From assembly GCA_046154585.1 (NCBI GenBank), contig JBJXDX010000048.1, forward strand, positions 1 to 64,000: a stretch of 64,000 nt of DNA, given 5' to 3'. Below are positions 43,849 through 52,435 of the stretch, piece by piece. A model generated the notes under the pieces. It had not been told where the DNA came from, ran no database searches, and worked only from the letters and a program-made list of their open reading frames with translations. The DNA is from CADEFX01 sp046154585 (GTDB lineage Bacteria; Pseudomonadota; Alphaproteobacteria; Rhizobiales; Hyphomicrobiaceae). Position 1 is the stretch's first letter; each line of letters opens with the position of its first letter. The position numbers and the translations under genes are program-made.

Positions 43849-45108
43849 ATGTCGACACCGAAGTTTGCGGAAGTCGGCCACGGAAGCAAGAGCCCAACCG
43901 TCGTCGAGATCGACGGGTTCCGCGGCCGGGTAATGCCCTTCGAAGCGGATAAGACGCTGATGGACGCAGCGCGAGGGATCGGGCCGCTCATCCGAAAACA
44001 TGCAGACGAGGCGGAGCGGGAGCGACGCCTGTCGAAGCCAGTCCTAAACGCGTTGAAAGAGACGGGGCTTCTGAAGATGGCCACACCGAAATCCCTCGGC
44101 GGATTGGAGTCCGACCCGATCACCCGCGCGCTTGTCGTCGAAGAGGTCGGTCGTCACGACGCTGCAGCAGGGTGGACATTGGAAAACCCGGTGGACTGGG
44201 CCTTCTTCTGTGCGCGTCTCCCCGACGAAGGCGCCGAGGAAATCTACGCCAGAGGTGGGGACGTGGTGATCGCCGCTCAGTTCGGACGTCCACTCGCCGC
44301 AAAAAAGGTCGATGGCGGATACAAGGTTTCCGGACGTGCGCCGTTCGTCAGCAATTGCCTGGACGCCGATTGGATCTCCTGTACAGCCTTGGTAGATGCA
44401 GACAGGCATTCCGATGGCGAGCCCGAGATGCGGATGGTCTATTTTCCGGCCGAGAAGTGCGAAATCATCGACACTTGGCACGCGATGGGCATGCGAGGTA
44501 CGGGCAGCCACGACATCGAGGCTAAGGATGTCTTTGTCCCCGATGCCAGAACCTTTGCGATGCAGCCAGGTTACGAGCGCGGGTCTCACTACAATGGGCC
44601 GCTCTATCGCATGCCACTGGTGGGGGCCGCAGGGACCGGAATTCCAACGCCGATGCTCGGTGTCGCGCGAAGAGCGCTGGATGAGTTGATCAAGGTTGCC
44701 CTGACGAAGAATCCGGTGACTGCGACCAACCTTCTCAAGGAGCGCTCGTCGGCTCAGATGCAACTGGGCCAGGCCGAAGCGATCCTGCGGTCCGGGCGCT
44801 TGCTGCTTCTGCATACTGTAAGCGAAGCGTGGCAAAGATGTCTTGCCGGGGAGGCCCACTCAGCGGATCAAAAAGCGGATCTCCTGCTCGGCAGCACGCA
44901 CGCCATGGCCAGCGCAGTCCGGGCGACGGAGCTCGCTTGTCGCATCGCCGGAACCACGTCGATCCGCGTGTCCAGCCCCCTGGAACGTTGCTTCCGAGAC
45001 ATCCAGACCATGAGACATCACGTATTCGCGTCCGAGGCGCGCTACGGAACCGTTGGACAAGTGTATCTCGGCGTTGAGCCGGACTTTGGCGTCGTCTCCT
45101 TCGACTAG
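43849..45108 (+). CDS. Acyl-CoA-dehydrogenase-like flavin monooxygenase (HpaB/DszC type)
   Basis: 419 residues of the acyl-CoA dehydrogenase fold: N-terminal helical domain (ARGIGPLIRKHADEAERERRLSKPVLNALKETGLLKM), beta domain (YKVSGRAPFVSNCLDADWISC, MGMRGTGSHDIEAKDVFVPD) and C-terminal helices. The pattern fits two-component flavin monooxygenases such as DszC or p-hydroxyphenylacetate hydroxylase C2 rather than true acyl-CoA dehydrogenases; the catalytic Glu of the latter is not evident. GGAGG lies 5 bases before ATG 43849. Paired with the HxlR regulator. A reductase component is not in the window. Confidence 0.82.
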   Translation: MSTPKFAEVGHGSKSPTVVEIDGFRGRVMPFEADKTLMDAARGIGPLIRKHADEAERERRLSKPVLNALKETGLLKMATPKSLGGLESDPITRALVVEEVGRHDAAAGWTLENPVDWAFFCARLPDEGAEEIYARGGDVVIAAQFGRPLAAKKVDGGYKVSGRAPFVSNCLDADWISCTALVDADRHSDGEPEMRMVYFPAEKCEIIDTWHAMGMRGTGSHDIEAKDVFVPDARTFAMQPGYERGSHYNGPLYRMPLVGAAGTGIPTPMLGVARRALDELIKVALTKNPVTATNLLKERSSAQMQLGQAEAILRSGRLLLLHTVSEAWQRCLAGEAHSADQKADLLLGSTHAMASAVRATELACRIAGTTSIRVSSPLERCFRDIQTMRHHVFASEARYGTVGQVYLGVEPDFGVVSFD

Positions 45109-45189
45109 ACCGGTGATCCAATTTCCGGGTGTTGCTCGCCGCAGTCCCAGGCCAGCGAGGTCAACGCGGACGCAGGGCGCTCGGCGAGT

Positions 45190-45490
45190 GTCGGTGAGCC
45201 GGGTGGCCGAGGGCGAGACGGCGTTCGGGAACCGGCAAGCGTCGCACGCGATCATCGTCGATGCTGTGTGGCGGCCGGGCGAGGACTTAGGTGACCGGGA
45301 CACCGCCTGAACGAGGGAGTTCTTCGCCGCCCTCGGCCGCTTCAGCGAAGGGGTCTACGTCGACTTCCTCGGCGAGGACGAGGACCCCGGTCCGCGAGGC
45401 GTATGGCGACTCCGTCTACGACCGGCTGGTGGACGTGAAGACCACACACGACGCCGACAATGTCTTCCATCACAATCAGAACATCCGCCC
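45190..45490 (+). pseudogene. C-terminal remnant of a berberine-bridge-type FAD-linked oxidase
   Basis: Only the end of an FAD/BBE-domain oxidase is left: AFGNRQASHAIIVDAVWRPGEDL, then an in-frame TGA at 45308-45310 where a Trp is expected (DTA-stop-TREFFAAL), then RFSEGVYVDFLG, a one-base frameshift near 45400, and EAYGDSVYDRLVDVK...NVFHHNQNIRP, the BBE C-terminus. No FAD-binding domain precedes it. Its last codons run in frame into the duplicated MFS tail, making a meaningless chimeric open frame. Confidence 0.75.
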
Positions 45491-45493
45491 CGG

Positions 45494-45641
45494 CACCGGC
45501 ATGGCCAAGCTCGCCCAGGAGATCGACCGCCAGGCCGCTATGCTTGGCTACATGAACGCCTTCATCCTCTACACCGCCATGTCCGTCATCGCCATTCCGC
45601 TGGTGTTGCTGCTGGGCGGGCGGCGGCGCGGCGGCGCCTAG
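45494..45641 (+). pseudogene. Duplicated 3' end of an MFS exporter gene (direct repeat, copy 2)
   Basis: 148 bases nearly identical to the last 145 of the MFS gene at 42696-42840, encoding the final membrane helix and RRR tail. It lacks any start and is fused to the oxidase remnant. It ends 10 bases from the convergent dioxygenase gene. Confidence 0.85.
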
Positions 45642-45651
45642 CCCATCGGCA

Positions 45652-46497
45652 CTACACCACGCGCGTGCCGCAAATCTGCGTCCGCCGCATGATGCGCCGG
45701 AACGGCCCGGCGTCATGGATGGCCAGATGCTTGCAAACCCGGTTGTCCCAGAACGCGATCGACCCGGTCTCCCAGCGGAAGCGGCAGGTGAACTCCGGCC
45801 GGTGGCCGTGATCGAGCAGGAAGTCGAGCAGCGGCTTGCTCTCGGCCTCGGTCATGCCTTCGAAACCGGTGGTGTAGGAGTGATTGACATAGAGCAGCTT
45901 GCGACCGGTCTCAGGATGCGTCGCCACCACCGGGTGCGCACTGACGGTCTCGCGCCAGTCCGCATCCTCGCGCACCTTGGTCGAGCGCTGCGCGTTCATG
46001 GCCGCAGCCGGGCCGGCCACCTTGCGATCCGAGTGCAGCGCCTTCAGGCCTCCAATCATTCCTTTCATGCCGTCCGATAGCGCCTCATAGGCCTGATACT
46101 GATTGGCAAACAGCGTGTCGCCGCCGTAGGGCGGCACCTCGATGGCGTAGAGGATGGCGCCCATGGGCGGCTCGGACACCATGGTCGTGTCGGCATGCCA
46201 CTCCTCGCCCACGATCTTCTTGTCGCCCGGCTCACGCGTGATCTGGATCACTTCGGGATCGGCCTGCGTGCCCTTGTAGTTGGGATGGATGAACAGCTTG
46301 CCGAACCGGTGCGAGAACGCCTTGTGGCGCTCGGCGTCGAGCTTCTGGTTGCGGAAGAAGATCACACAGTGGTCGAGCAGCGCCTGGCGAATGTCCCCGA
46401 TCGTGCGATCGTCGAGATCCCGGCTGACGTCGACGCCATGAATCTCGGCGCCGATGCTGCCGGCGATCGGCCGGACCTCGATCTGGCTGTTGCGCAT
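45652..46497 (-). CDS. TauD/TfdA-family Fe(II)/2-oxoglutarate dioxygenase
   Basis: 281 residues. Starts IEVRPIAGSIGAEIHGVDVSRDL, a TauD signature; the HxD iron ligands are EWHADTT (about 102-104), the distal His and 2-oxoglutarate Arg are in WDNRVCKHLAIHD and PFRRIMRRTQICG. Family members hydroxylate alpha to a sulfonate, ether or ester to release sulfite, phenol or similar groups. GGAGG lies 6 bases before ATG 46497. It lies between the MFS scar and the dehalogenase-like gene, suggesting a xenobiotic or organosulfur pathway. Confidence 0.92.
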   Translation of the reverse strand: MRNSQIEVRPIAGSIGAEIHGVDVSRDLDDRTIGDIRQALLDHCVIFFRNQKLDAERHKAFSHRFGKLFIHPNYKGTQADPEVIQITREPGDKKIVGEEWHADTTMVSEPPMGAILYAIEVPPYGGDTLFANQYQAYEALSDGMKGMIGGLKALHSDRKVAGPAAAMNAQRSTKVREDADWRETVSAHPVVATHPETGRKLLYVNHSYTTGFEGMTEAESKPLLDFLLDHGHRPEFTCRFRWETGSIAFWDNRVCKHLAIHDAGPFRRIMRRTQICGTRVV

Positions 46498-46670
46498 GAG
46501 TTTCCTCCGGGCGCCGTTCGTTGTCGTTGTCGCCTGCCGCGCGGCGTCGCGGCTGCAGCGCTGATCCAAAGGCTATGGCGTGTCGCCGGTGGGTGCAACA
46601 ATGGTCATTTGCGGGTTCGCCGCCCGGCACAACCCCGTCGGGACCTTTAGCGCCGCGCGATCCTCATTCC

Positions 46671-46696
46671 TGTCATGGCCACGAAGGTGGCCATCA
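46671..46696. repeat. Short palindromic REP-like unit (GTCATGGCC...GGCCATC)
   Basis: GTCATGGCCACGAAGGTGGCCATC, split here as GTCATGGCCACG / AAGGTGGCCATC, forms a stem of GGCCAC with GTGGCC. The same unit occurs twice at 52155-52275. Located just after the dehalogenase-like gene. Confidence 0.6.
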
Positions 46697-47572
46697 AACG
46701 AAGAAGCGCCGGAACCAGGCCAGCGTCTCGTTTGGCCTGTGCTCGTTGACGTAGTGGCCGGAATCAAGCCCTTCGCCGACAATATCCGTGGCGAATTTCC
46801 GCCAGATTCCGATCACGTCGGTGAATACGCCCTCCGTGTGGCTCTTGGCTCCCCACAACAGCAGGACGGGACAGGCGATCATGAGGCCACGGTCGCGGGA
46901 GGCACGGTCGAGCTCCAGGTCGACGGTCGCTGTCGCCCGGTAGTCGGCGCATGAACCTTTGATCGTCTTGGCATTGAAGCAGCGGACATATTCCGCAAGC
47001 GCTTCGGGGTCGAAGATCGACATCCCGATGCCCTTCTTGGAGATCTTTTTCTCCATGAAGACCTCGGGTGGAATGGCACCCATCATCAATTCGGGCAGGC
47101 CGTTGTCGAGCGGCATCAGCGCCCAGTGCCAGGAGTCGAGCGCCCACTTCCTCGACGTGTTCTCCCAGATATGCAGCGTCGGCAGAATGTCCAGGAGAGC
47201 GACCTTGCGCACTTTCTCCGGATGATCGAGCGCCATGCGATGCGCGACCCTGGCGCCGCGGTCATGACCGGCGACGAAGAACCGCTCATACCCGAGCCGG
47301 CGCATGACCTCGACCTGATCTTGCGCCATGGCGCGGAACGAGTAGTTGGAGCACGTCGCGTCCGGCTCCGGCGCGGAGCTGTCTCCATAGCCGCGCAAAT
47401 CCGTCGCCACGACGTGGTAGTCCCGCGCCAGCTCGTTGGCGATCTTGCCCCAGCTCGCATGCGTCATTGGATTGCCGTGCAGCAGCAGGAGCGGTGGCCC
47501 GGACCCGCCATGGCGCAGATGAATGCGGGCCTCGCCTGCCTCGATGTCGGTCCTCGTGAAGCCTTCGAACAT
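46694..47572 (-). CDS. Alpha/beta hydrolase resembling fluoroacetate/haloacetate dehalogenase
   Basis: 292 residues. Nucleophile elbow GHDRGARVAHRMALDHP places Asp, not Ser, at the nucleophile with the following Arg residues, exactly as in haloacetate dehalogenases (FAc-DEX, DehH1). DSWHWALMP supplies the His-Trp halide pocket pair known from the fluoroacetate enzyme; the catalytic His is in SGHYVNEHRP. HGNPMTHASW is the oxyanion region. GAGG lies 8 bases before ATG 47572. It follows the amidohydrolase gene by 77 bases on the same strand. True substrate untested; other Asp-nucleophile hydrolases such as epoxide hydrolases are less likely given the HW pair. Confidence 0.85.
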   Translation of the reverse strand: MFEGFTRTDIEAGEARIHLRHGGSGPPLLLLHGNPMTHASWGKIANELARDYHVVATDLRGYGDSSAPEPDATCSNYSFRAMAQDQVEVMRRLGYERFFVAGHDRGARVAHRMALDHPEKVRKVALLDILPTLHIWENTSRKWALDSWHWALMPLDNGLPELMMGAIPPEVFMEKKISKKGIGMSIFDPEALAEYVRCFNAKTIKGSCADYRATATVDLELDRASRDRGLMIACPVLLLWGAKSHTEGVFTDVIGIWRKFATDIVGEGLDSGHYVNEHRPNETLAWFRRFFV

Positions 47573-47649
47573 CTGCTCATCCTCACTCGCGGCTCAGCGC
47601 CTCGGGGGGCGGATGCCGCCACCCGACGTTTGGGCTGAGACAGGTGAAC

Positions 47650-48495
47650 CTAGCTTGTCCTCCGCGGCGACCAGCCATAGGCCTTGGCGCACGCACCGCC
47701 CATCAGCATCGCCCGCTCGCTGTCGCTCAGGCGGTCGGTCATGAGGAAGGGCTGGACGGCCTGCTCGTAGTTGACGACCGCGAAGGCACGAGTCCAGTCC
47801 GTGCCCCACAGGCAACGGTCGAAACCCCAGGCATCGAACACGCGTGCGAGCGGGTCCCAGATATCCGCAAACGGATACGGCTCCTGCGACAGCGTGCAGG
47901 CACCGCTGACCTTGATCACCGCGTTCGGCCGCTTGGCGAGCTCCAGCGCCTTCGGCAGGTCGGCCCAGGGCTGCGGCGGCGCGGGCGGCACACGCGGCTG
48001 CATGATGGCCAGATGGTCGATGATGAACCGCGTGTCGGGGTGGCGGTCGATCAGCGCCATGCCCGCGTCCACGTTGCCCCAGCACAGCATGTTGACCGGA
48101 AAGTCGTGGCGAACGGCCGCGCGCATGATGCGATCGAGACCCGGGTCGTTCGGGTCGCGTTTCGCCTCCTTCGTCATCATGATGCGAATGCCGACGGTGC
48201 CCGGCGTCTTCTTCCAGTCGGCGATGACATCGGCGACGGCCGGATCGTCCGGGTTGACCGGCTTGACGAGCGCGAGCCGGCCTGGATGGGCCTGCTGCGC
48301 TTCGATCGCATAGCTGGCGTCGTACTGATACAGGGAAAAGGCGGAGATGAAGATGGCGCCGTCCACGCCGACCTTGTCCATCGCCGCCACCATCTCGTCA
48401 CCGGTTACGTGGTCGGGCCAGTTCGGCACACTGTGCCAGGGCCGCTTGGGCGTGTTCGCCTCATAGGCATGGACCTGGGAATCGATGATCGGCAT
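47650..48495 (-). CDS. Amidohydrolase-2 family protein (TIM-barrel hydrolase/decarboxylase)
   Basis: 281 residues. Starts MPIIDSQVHAYE (the HxH-like metal site reduced to a single His, as in many amidohydrolase-2 enzymes), with DRHPDTRFIIDHLAIMQP and DRCLWGTDWTRAF (the C-terminal Asp/Trp motif). Relatives include lactonases (LigI/PDC hydrolases) and decarboxylases. GGAG lies 8 bases before ATG 48495. Likely co-transcribed with the dehalogenase-like gene. The combination with dioxygenase and monooxygenase points to breakdown of a small organic compound. Confidence 0.85.
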   Translation of the reverse strand: MPIIDSQVHAYEANTPKRPWHSVPNWPDHVTGDEMVAAMDKVGVDGAIFISAFSLYQYDASYAIEAQQAHPGRLALVKPVNPDDPAVADVIADWKKTPGTVGIRIMMTKEAKRDPNDPGLDRIMRAAVRHDFPVNMLCWGNVDAGMALIDRHPDTRFIIDHLAIMQPRVPPAPPQPWADLPKALELAKRPNAVIKVSGACTLSQEPYPFADIWDPLARVFDAWGFDRCLWGTDWTRAFAVVNYEQAVQPFLMTDRLSDSERAMLMGGACAKAYGWSPRRTS

Positions 48496-48692
48496 CGGCG
48501 AGGCTCCTTTACGCTCAGAATGTTCGCGTATCGCAACAGGTCGCGCCCCGCCTGTCGAGAGCTTTGAACCCGGACCGGCCGGGAACGCGGCCGGCCCCGC
48601 CATGCATCGGGACCGCTGCCGTTAATTTGGGTTCACGCCCTGGAGCAACTCCGCTAAGCACCATGCTCCGCCTTTTGCCATGAGCGCGCCCT

Positions 48693-49478
48693 ATGAAAAT
48701 CGCTACGTGGAACATCAACGGCGTCCGCGCCCGTATCGACAGCCTCACCGCCTGGCTCAAGGAGAGCCAGCCCGACGTCGTCTGCCTGCAGGAAATCAAG
48801 ACGGTGGACGAGGGCTTTCCGACCGGAGCGCTGTCCGACCTCGGCTACAGCGCCGCCGTCTTCGGCCAGAAGGGTTTCAACGGCGTCGCCCTGCTCTCGA
48901 AATATCCGATGGAGGACGTGCGCCGCGGATTGCCCGAGGACCCCGATCCCAACCAGTCGCGCTATATCGAGGCTGTCATTTCGGTGCCAGGCTCGGCGCT
49001 GCGCGTCGCCTCCATCTACCTGCCGAACGGCAACCCCGTCACGACGGAAAAATTCTCCTACAAGCTCGCCTGGATGCAGCGGCTCGAAACGCACGCCCGC
49101 GATCTGCTCGCCCAGGAGGAAGTCCTGATCCTCGCCGGCGACTACAACGTCATCCCCGAGCCCGTCGACGCGAAGCGGCCGCAGGCGTGGGTCAACGACG
49201 CGCTGTTTCAGCCGGAGTCACGCGCCGCGCTTCGCCGCCTGCAGGCACTCGGCCTCACCGACGGTCTGCGCGCCTGCGAGCCCGGCCCCGGCATCTACAC
49301 GTTCTGGGATTACCAGGCCGGTGCCTGGCAGAAGGACGACGGCATCCGCATCGACCACCTGCTGCTGTCGCCGCAAGCTGCAGACCGCCTGCGCAGCGCC
49401 AAGGTCGACCGCTTCACCCGCGCCTGGGAAAAACCCTCCGACCACGTCCCCGTCTGGGGCGAGTTCGATCTCGGCTGA
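48693..49478 (+). CDS. xth: Exodeoxyribonuclease III
   Basis: 261 residues. Starts MKIATWNINGVRARIDSLTAWL; metal-binding Glu in CLQEIK, catalytic Asp/Asn in LAGDYNVIPEP, and the ending motif RIDHLLLS...SDHVPVWGEF (D/H pair). It repairs abasic sites as an AP endonuclease. It is convergent with the ExoR-like gene, with only 8 bases between the stops. The usual erpA partner is separated from it by an 8-kb accessory block. Confidence 0.96.
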   Translation: MKIATWNINGVRARIDSLTAWLKESQPDVVCLQEIKTVDEGFPTGALSDLGYSAAVFGQKGFNGVALLSKYPMEDVRRGLPEDPDPNQSRYIEAVISVPGSALRVASIYLPNGNPVTTEKFSYKLAWMQRLETHARDLLAQEEVLILAGDYNVIPEPVDAKRPQAWVNDALFQPESRAALRRLQALGLTDGLRACEPGPGIYTFWDYQAGAWQKDDGIRIDHLLLSPQAADRLRSAKVDRFTRAWEKPSDHVPVWGEFDLG

Positions 49479-49486
49479 CGCGACAG

Positions 49487-50641
49487 CTATCGCCGACCGG
49501 CGCCGATCTCGCGGATGCCCGAGGCCGCGCCGCCGTGCAGCGCCTTCGTATCGGGCACGGCCGCCGCCGGCGTGCGCTGTTGATCCACGCTGCCGTTCGT
49601 CTTACGGCCTTCGCGCGAGACATCAGGCAATGGCAGCGCCTCGCCGCTGCCGCAGGTGCGTGCGGCAATCCCGAGGCCCAGATGATCGCCCTGGTCAGCG
49701 CCCGCGCGCGGTGAATACAGCCGCTTCCACACCGCCACCAGTCCATCGGCATCCTGCCGGATGCCCGACGAGGCGCCGCAAAAGATGTTCTGATAGATGT
49801 CCTCGATCCAGATGCGATCGCGTTCCGGCGCGTTGGCCACCGCGACCTTGATCAGCGCCAGCGCCCGCTTCTCGTCCTTCGGCATATCCTTGCCGCGCCA
49901 CAGCAGATCGGCCAGAAACGCCTGCGCGCCCGCATGACCTTCCTGCGTCAGCGTCGACAGCCAGTGGAACGCTAGCCGCTGATCCTGCGCCACGCCCTCG
50001 CCCTTCAAGTGCATCTTGGCGAGTTCGAACTGCGCATCGGAGTCGCGGAAGAACGTCGCCGCGTCGCGGAAGAATTTTGCTGCGCGCTCGGCATTGGGGA
50101 CGAGCCCGATCTCCGGCAGACCGCGGCGCGTGTAGCCCGCTACCGCCGTCAACGCCTTGCCGACATACGACGCGCGCTGGTCGTCGTCGGGATCGGCGTT
50201 GGCGTTCTCGTCGACGATGCCCACGAACAGCTTGTAAGCCTTGCCGTGGTCGGTGTAGGCGCTGTTGTTGTCCGAATAGAGTTGGGCCAGATAGTACTGG
50301 CCGAAAAATTCACCGGTATCGGCGGCAACCTTCAGCGCCGGCTCTGCGAGCTGGTAGTGCCCGGCCTTATAGGCGCCGATGCCCTGCTCGAGCGCGGCCG
50401 ACGGCGAGGCAAACGTCACGCTGCCGGCCACCGCCGGTGCCGCCCAGCTGAAGGCAAGTGTCAGGAGCAGCGCCAAGGCGCCGAGCGAACCAAGCACTCG
50501 CTTGGCAAGCAACGTCCGCGTTGCCGCCAGCAGCGTGGCGCGGCGCCTGTCGAAAATCTCGCCGGTTTTGTCATCCCGGTTCTCGACCACCTTGAGGCAG
50601 TCGGATACGCGCGCCGGGCCGCCGAACTGCAGCGTCTTCAT
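49487..50641 (-). CDS. exoR: ExoR-like periplasmic Sel1/TPR repeat protein
   Basis: About 384 residues from ATG 50641; the exact start is uncertain (in-frame ATGs at 50686 and 50857 exist). A signal/membrane segment (LGSLGALALLLTLAFSWAAPAVAG) precedes Sel1-like repeats: AALEQGIGAYKAGHYQLAEPALKVAADTG, AERAAKFFRDAATFFRDSDAQFELAKMHLKGEGVAQD, AFHWLSTLTQEGHAGAQAFLADLL. Order and spacing resemble ExoR of Rhizobiaceae, the periplasmic inhibitor of the ChvG/ChvI acid-sensing system. The cytoplasmic-looking extension before the signal and the unstructured C-terminal tail are longer than in ExoR itself. Confidence 0.7.
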   Translation of the reverse strand: MKTLQFGGPARVSDCLKVVENRDDKTGEIFDRRRATLLAATRTLLAKRVLGSLGALALLLTLAFSWAAPAVAGSVTFASPSAALEQGIGAYKAGHYQLAEPALKVAADTGEFFGQYYLAQLYSDNNSAYTDHGKAYKLFVGIVDENANADPDDDQRASYVGKALTAVAGYTRRGLPEIGLVPNAERAAKFFRDAATFFRDSDAQFELAKMHLKGEGVAQDQRLAFHWLSTLTQEGHAGAQAFLADLLWRGKDMPKDEKRALALIKVAVANAPERDRIWIEDIYQNIFCGASSGIRQDADGLVAVWKRLYSPRAGADQGDHLGLGIAARTCGSGEALPLPDVSREGRKTNGSVDQQRTPAAAVPDTKALHGGAASGIREIGAGRR

Positions 50642-51442
50642 TCCCGCAACTTTCACGATGGCACCTTCGCGTGCCAGCGAACGCATGACATCAGCCACCC
50701 CGCCACTAGCTGATATGGCCTTTGAAACCGATAAGACAACCTTTTGATTCTCGCTGAACTTCACGTTTTCGAGATTCGAGCGGCGCGGCGCGCGCGTCAG
50801 CCCTTCCGCTCTATGCCGGCCGGACCATTTCGGCGTATCGAACACTCTCGCGTCCATGGCTCTCACACGTTCCCCGACTCGCGCCCGCACGTGCGTCGCC
50901 GTAAGGCGAAGCCATACGTTGCCGCCGCGCCACTGAAACGTGGCGCAACTGCGTGCCTCAACGGCGCAGCTGTTGCTTGAACTCCACGTGTTCCCGCATG
51001 AGGAGCTCTAACCCGCATCTTCTGACCCATCAGTGATCGCGCTTTATGGCTCAAAAGAGGCACACCGACCCAATTTGCGTGGCTCCCGAGCCACAGATAA
51101 GAGTTTCCTGCTTCGATGCGCCGGCGGCCGTGCCGTGCTGCCGGCAGCCCTGAAGTTCGCGCCAGAATAGGAAGATGGCAGACAGCCGCGCGAGCACTTC
51201 GTCGCGAAATGGCAAACGTGGCACTCGCCGAGACTGACAACCGATCGGGACGCGACACCATCACCACAAGAACCTTGATTGCCGTTGGCATTGGAGTATT
51301 TGGTTAATCGGCCAACCCGGCATCGCGTGGGCTCAACTAGGGCATTTCAGCGGCGTCGCGTGTTGATTGTTGGTGCGTGTCTTTACGGTGACACGAGGCG
51401 GCCCCATTCGCGTGACAGAACCTGCGCAAGCGGGGCCCAGCA
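50642..51442. other. Long intergenic region without recognised gene
   Basis: About 800 bases. The left 200 may include an N-terminal extension of the ExoR-like gene. The rest holds only short open frames with no ribosome sites or family resemblance, and no tRNA or clear repeat. A regulatory RNA is possible but I see no specific structure. Confidence 0.35.
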
Positions 51443-52093
51443 ATGAAGGCGGGAAAGATGCGCAGGATCACGGTGCTGACGGGTGCAGCCATCGGAGCGG
51501 TGATCTATCTCGGATCGCCGATGCTCGCCGCCTGGGAAGTGCGGCAGGCCATCCGCGCATCCGACAAGGCGACGCTCGAACGCCGCGTCGACTGGACCTC
51601 CGTGCGCGCCACCCTCAACCGCTCGCTCGGGCCGGCCCAGGAAGTCCTCACGGAAATCTCTGAGGCCGCCGGCGCGCCCAAGCCGGGCCTGTGGAGCCGC
51701 ATCATCAAGGCCACCGTGCCGATGCTCTCCGGCACCGCCATCGATTACTACGTGACGCCCGAGGGCGTGCCGCAGCTCTACGCCTGGCGCGAGACCTGGC
51801 GCCAGAAGGTGCGTCCCGCCATCGGTCTTGCCGAGCCGCGCATGGCGCTCGCCGGCACGCCGCTGGAGAACACCAGCCTCGACAAGATCCTCTCGCTCCT
51901 GAAACGCGTGGATCGCGCCGCCTTCACCGGCCCCACGCGCCTGGAGCTGGAAGTGCGCGACCGTTATGCCGAGCACCGCAGCTACCGCGCCGTCATGGAG
52001 CTCAAAGGCATGACGTGGATGCTGACTGAGGTGGAGGTGCTGTCCGTCGCGCCGCCCAAGCCCACGACGCAGCCCGTCGCCCAGGCGAGCTAG
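51443..52093 (+). CDS. DUF2939 family protein
   Basis: 216 residues with an N-terminal membrane/signal segment (ITVLTGAAIGAVIYLGSPMLAAW) and the family's opening AWEVRQAIRASDKATLERRVDW, in which a short helix pair follows the membrane anchor. The remaining part (about 65-205) is soluble, with YRAVMELKGMTWMLTEVEVLS at the end. Probably periplasmic; function unknown. The start at 51443 or ATG 51458 cannot be decided. Stands alone, followed by palindromic repeats. Confidence 0.75.
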   Translation: MKAGKMRRITVLTGAAIGAVIYLGSPMLAAWEVRQAIRASDKATLERRVDWTSVRATLNRSLGPAQEVLTEISEAAGAPKPGLWSRIIKATVPMLSGTAIDYYVTPEGVPQLYAWRETWRQKVRPAIGLAEPRMALAGTPLENTSLDKILSLLKRVDRAAFTGPTRLELEVRDRYAEHRSYRAVMELKGMTWMLTEVEVLSVAPPKPTTQPVAQAS

Positions 52094-52154
52094 AGGCTTT
52101 CGCTCGGTCGGGCCGCGTCCCACACTTTGTGGAGGCGCAGCTCTCACCACACAA

Positions 52155-52275
52155 CGTCATGGCCGCGAAGGTGGCCATCCACGACGGGTATCGTGGGCAC
52201 GTCGACGCCTACCTTGGGACGCAGCCTACCGCACATTCCAAAGGCCCGTGGATGGCCGCCGAGGCGGCCATGACG
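52155..52275. repeat. Inverted pair of short REP-like units (possible 120-nt hairpin)
   Basis: CGTCATGGCCGCG-AAGGTGGCCATCCACG (52155-52183) and its near reverse complement CGTGGATGGCCGCC-GAGGCGGCCATGACG (52247-52275) face each other across 63 bases. Each unit is itself a palindrome, and together they can pair into one long hairpin. The family resembles the common Rhizobiales GTCATGGCCGG...CCGGCCATCCACG repeat. Confidence 0.7.
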
Positions 52276-52337
52276 TTTTTGGGAGGACGGCTGCGTAGAC
52301 CCCGCCCCCGCCCCTGAAAGCCCACAGCCTTCCAACT

Positions 52338-52414
52338 GTCATCCCGGGCAAGCGCGGGCCGAGGCAACCGGCCAAGCGCGAGGTATCAGTTCCCGCGCGC
52401 GATCCGGGACCCAG
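52338..52414. repeat. REP-like palindromic unit (GTCATCCCGGGC...GGGACCCAG)
   Basis: The same family and orientation as 28973-29049: GTCATCCCGGGCAAGCGCGG at the left, CCCGCGCGCGATCCGGGACCCAG (split CCCGCGCGCG/ATCCGGGACCCAG) at the right. It lies just before the 3' end of valS, in a 340-base gap otherwise filled by the inverted pair described separately. Confidence 0.75.
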
Positions 52415-52435
52415 GAATCCCACGCGGCAGCCGCG

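Noticed and set aside
45308..45310. In-frame TGA in the oxidase remnant as a second selenocysteine codon
   Set aside because: The position corresponds to a Trp in relatives, the gene is also frameshifted and lacks its main domains, and no SECIS-like hairpin was evident; it is a decayed gene.
45291..45641. 116-codon open frame as a real gene
   Set aside because: It is a chimera of a frameshifted oxidase end and a duplicated MFS tail, with no plausible start.
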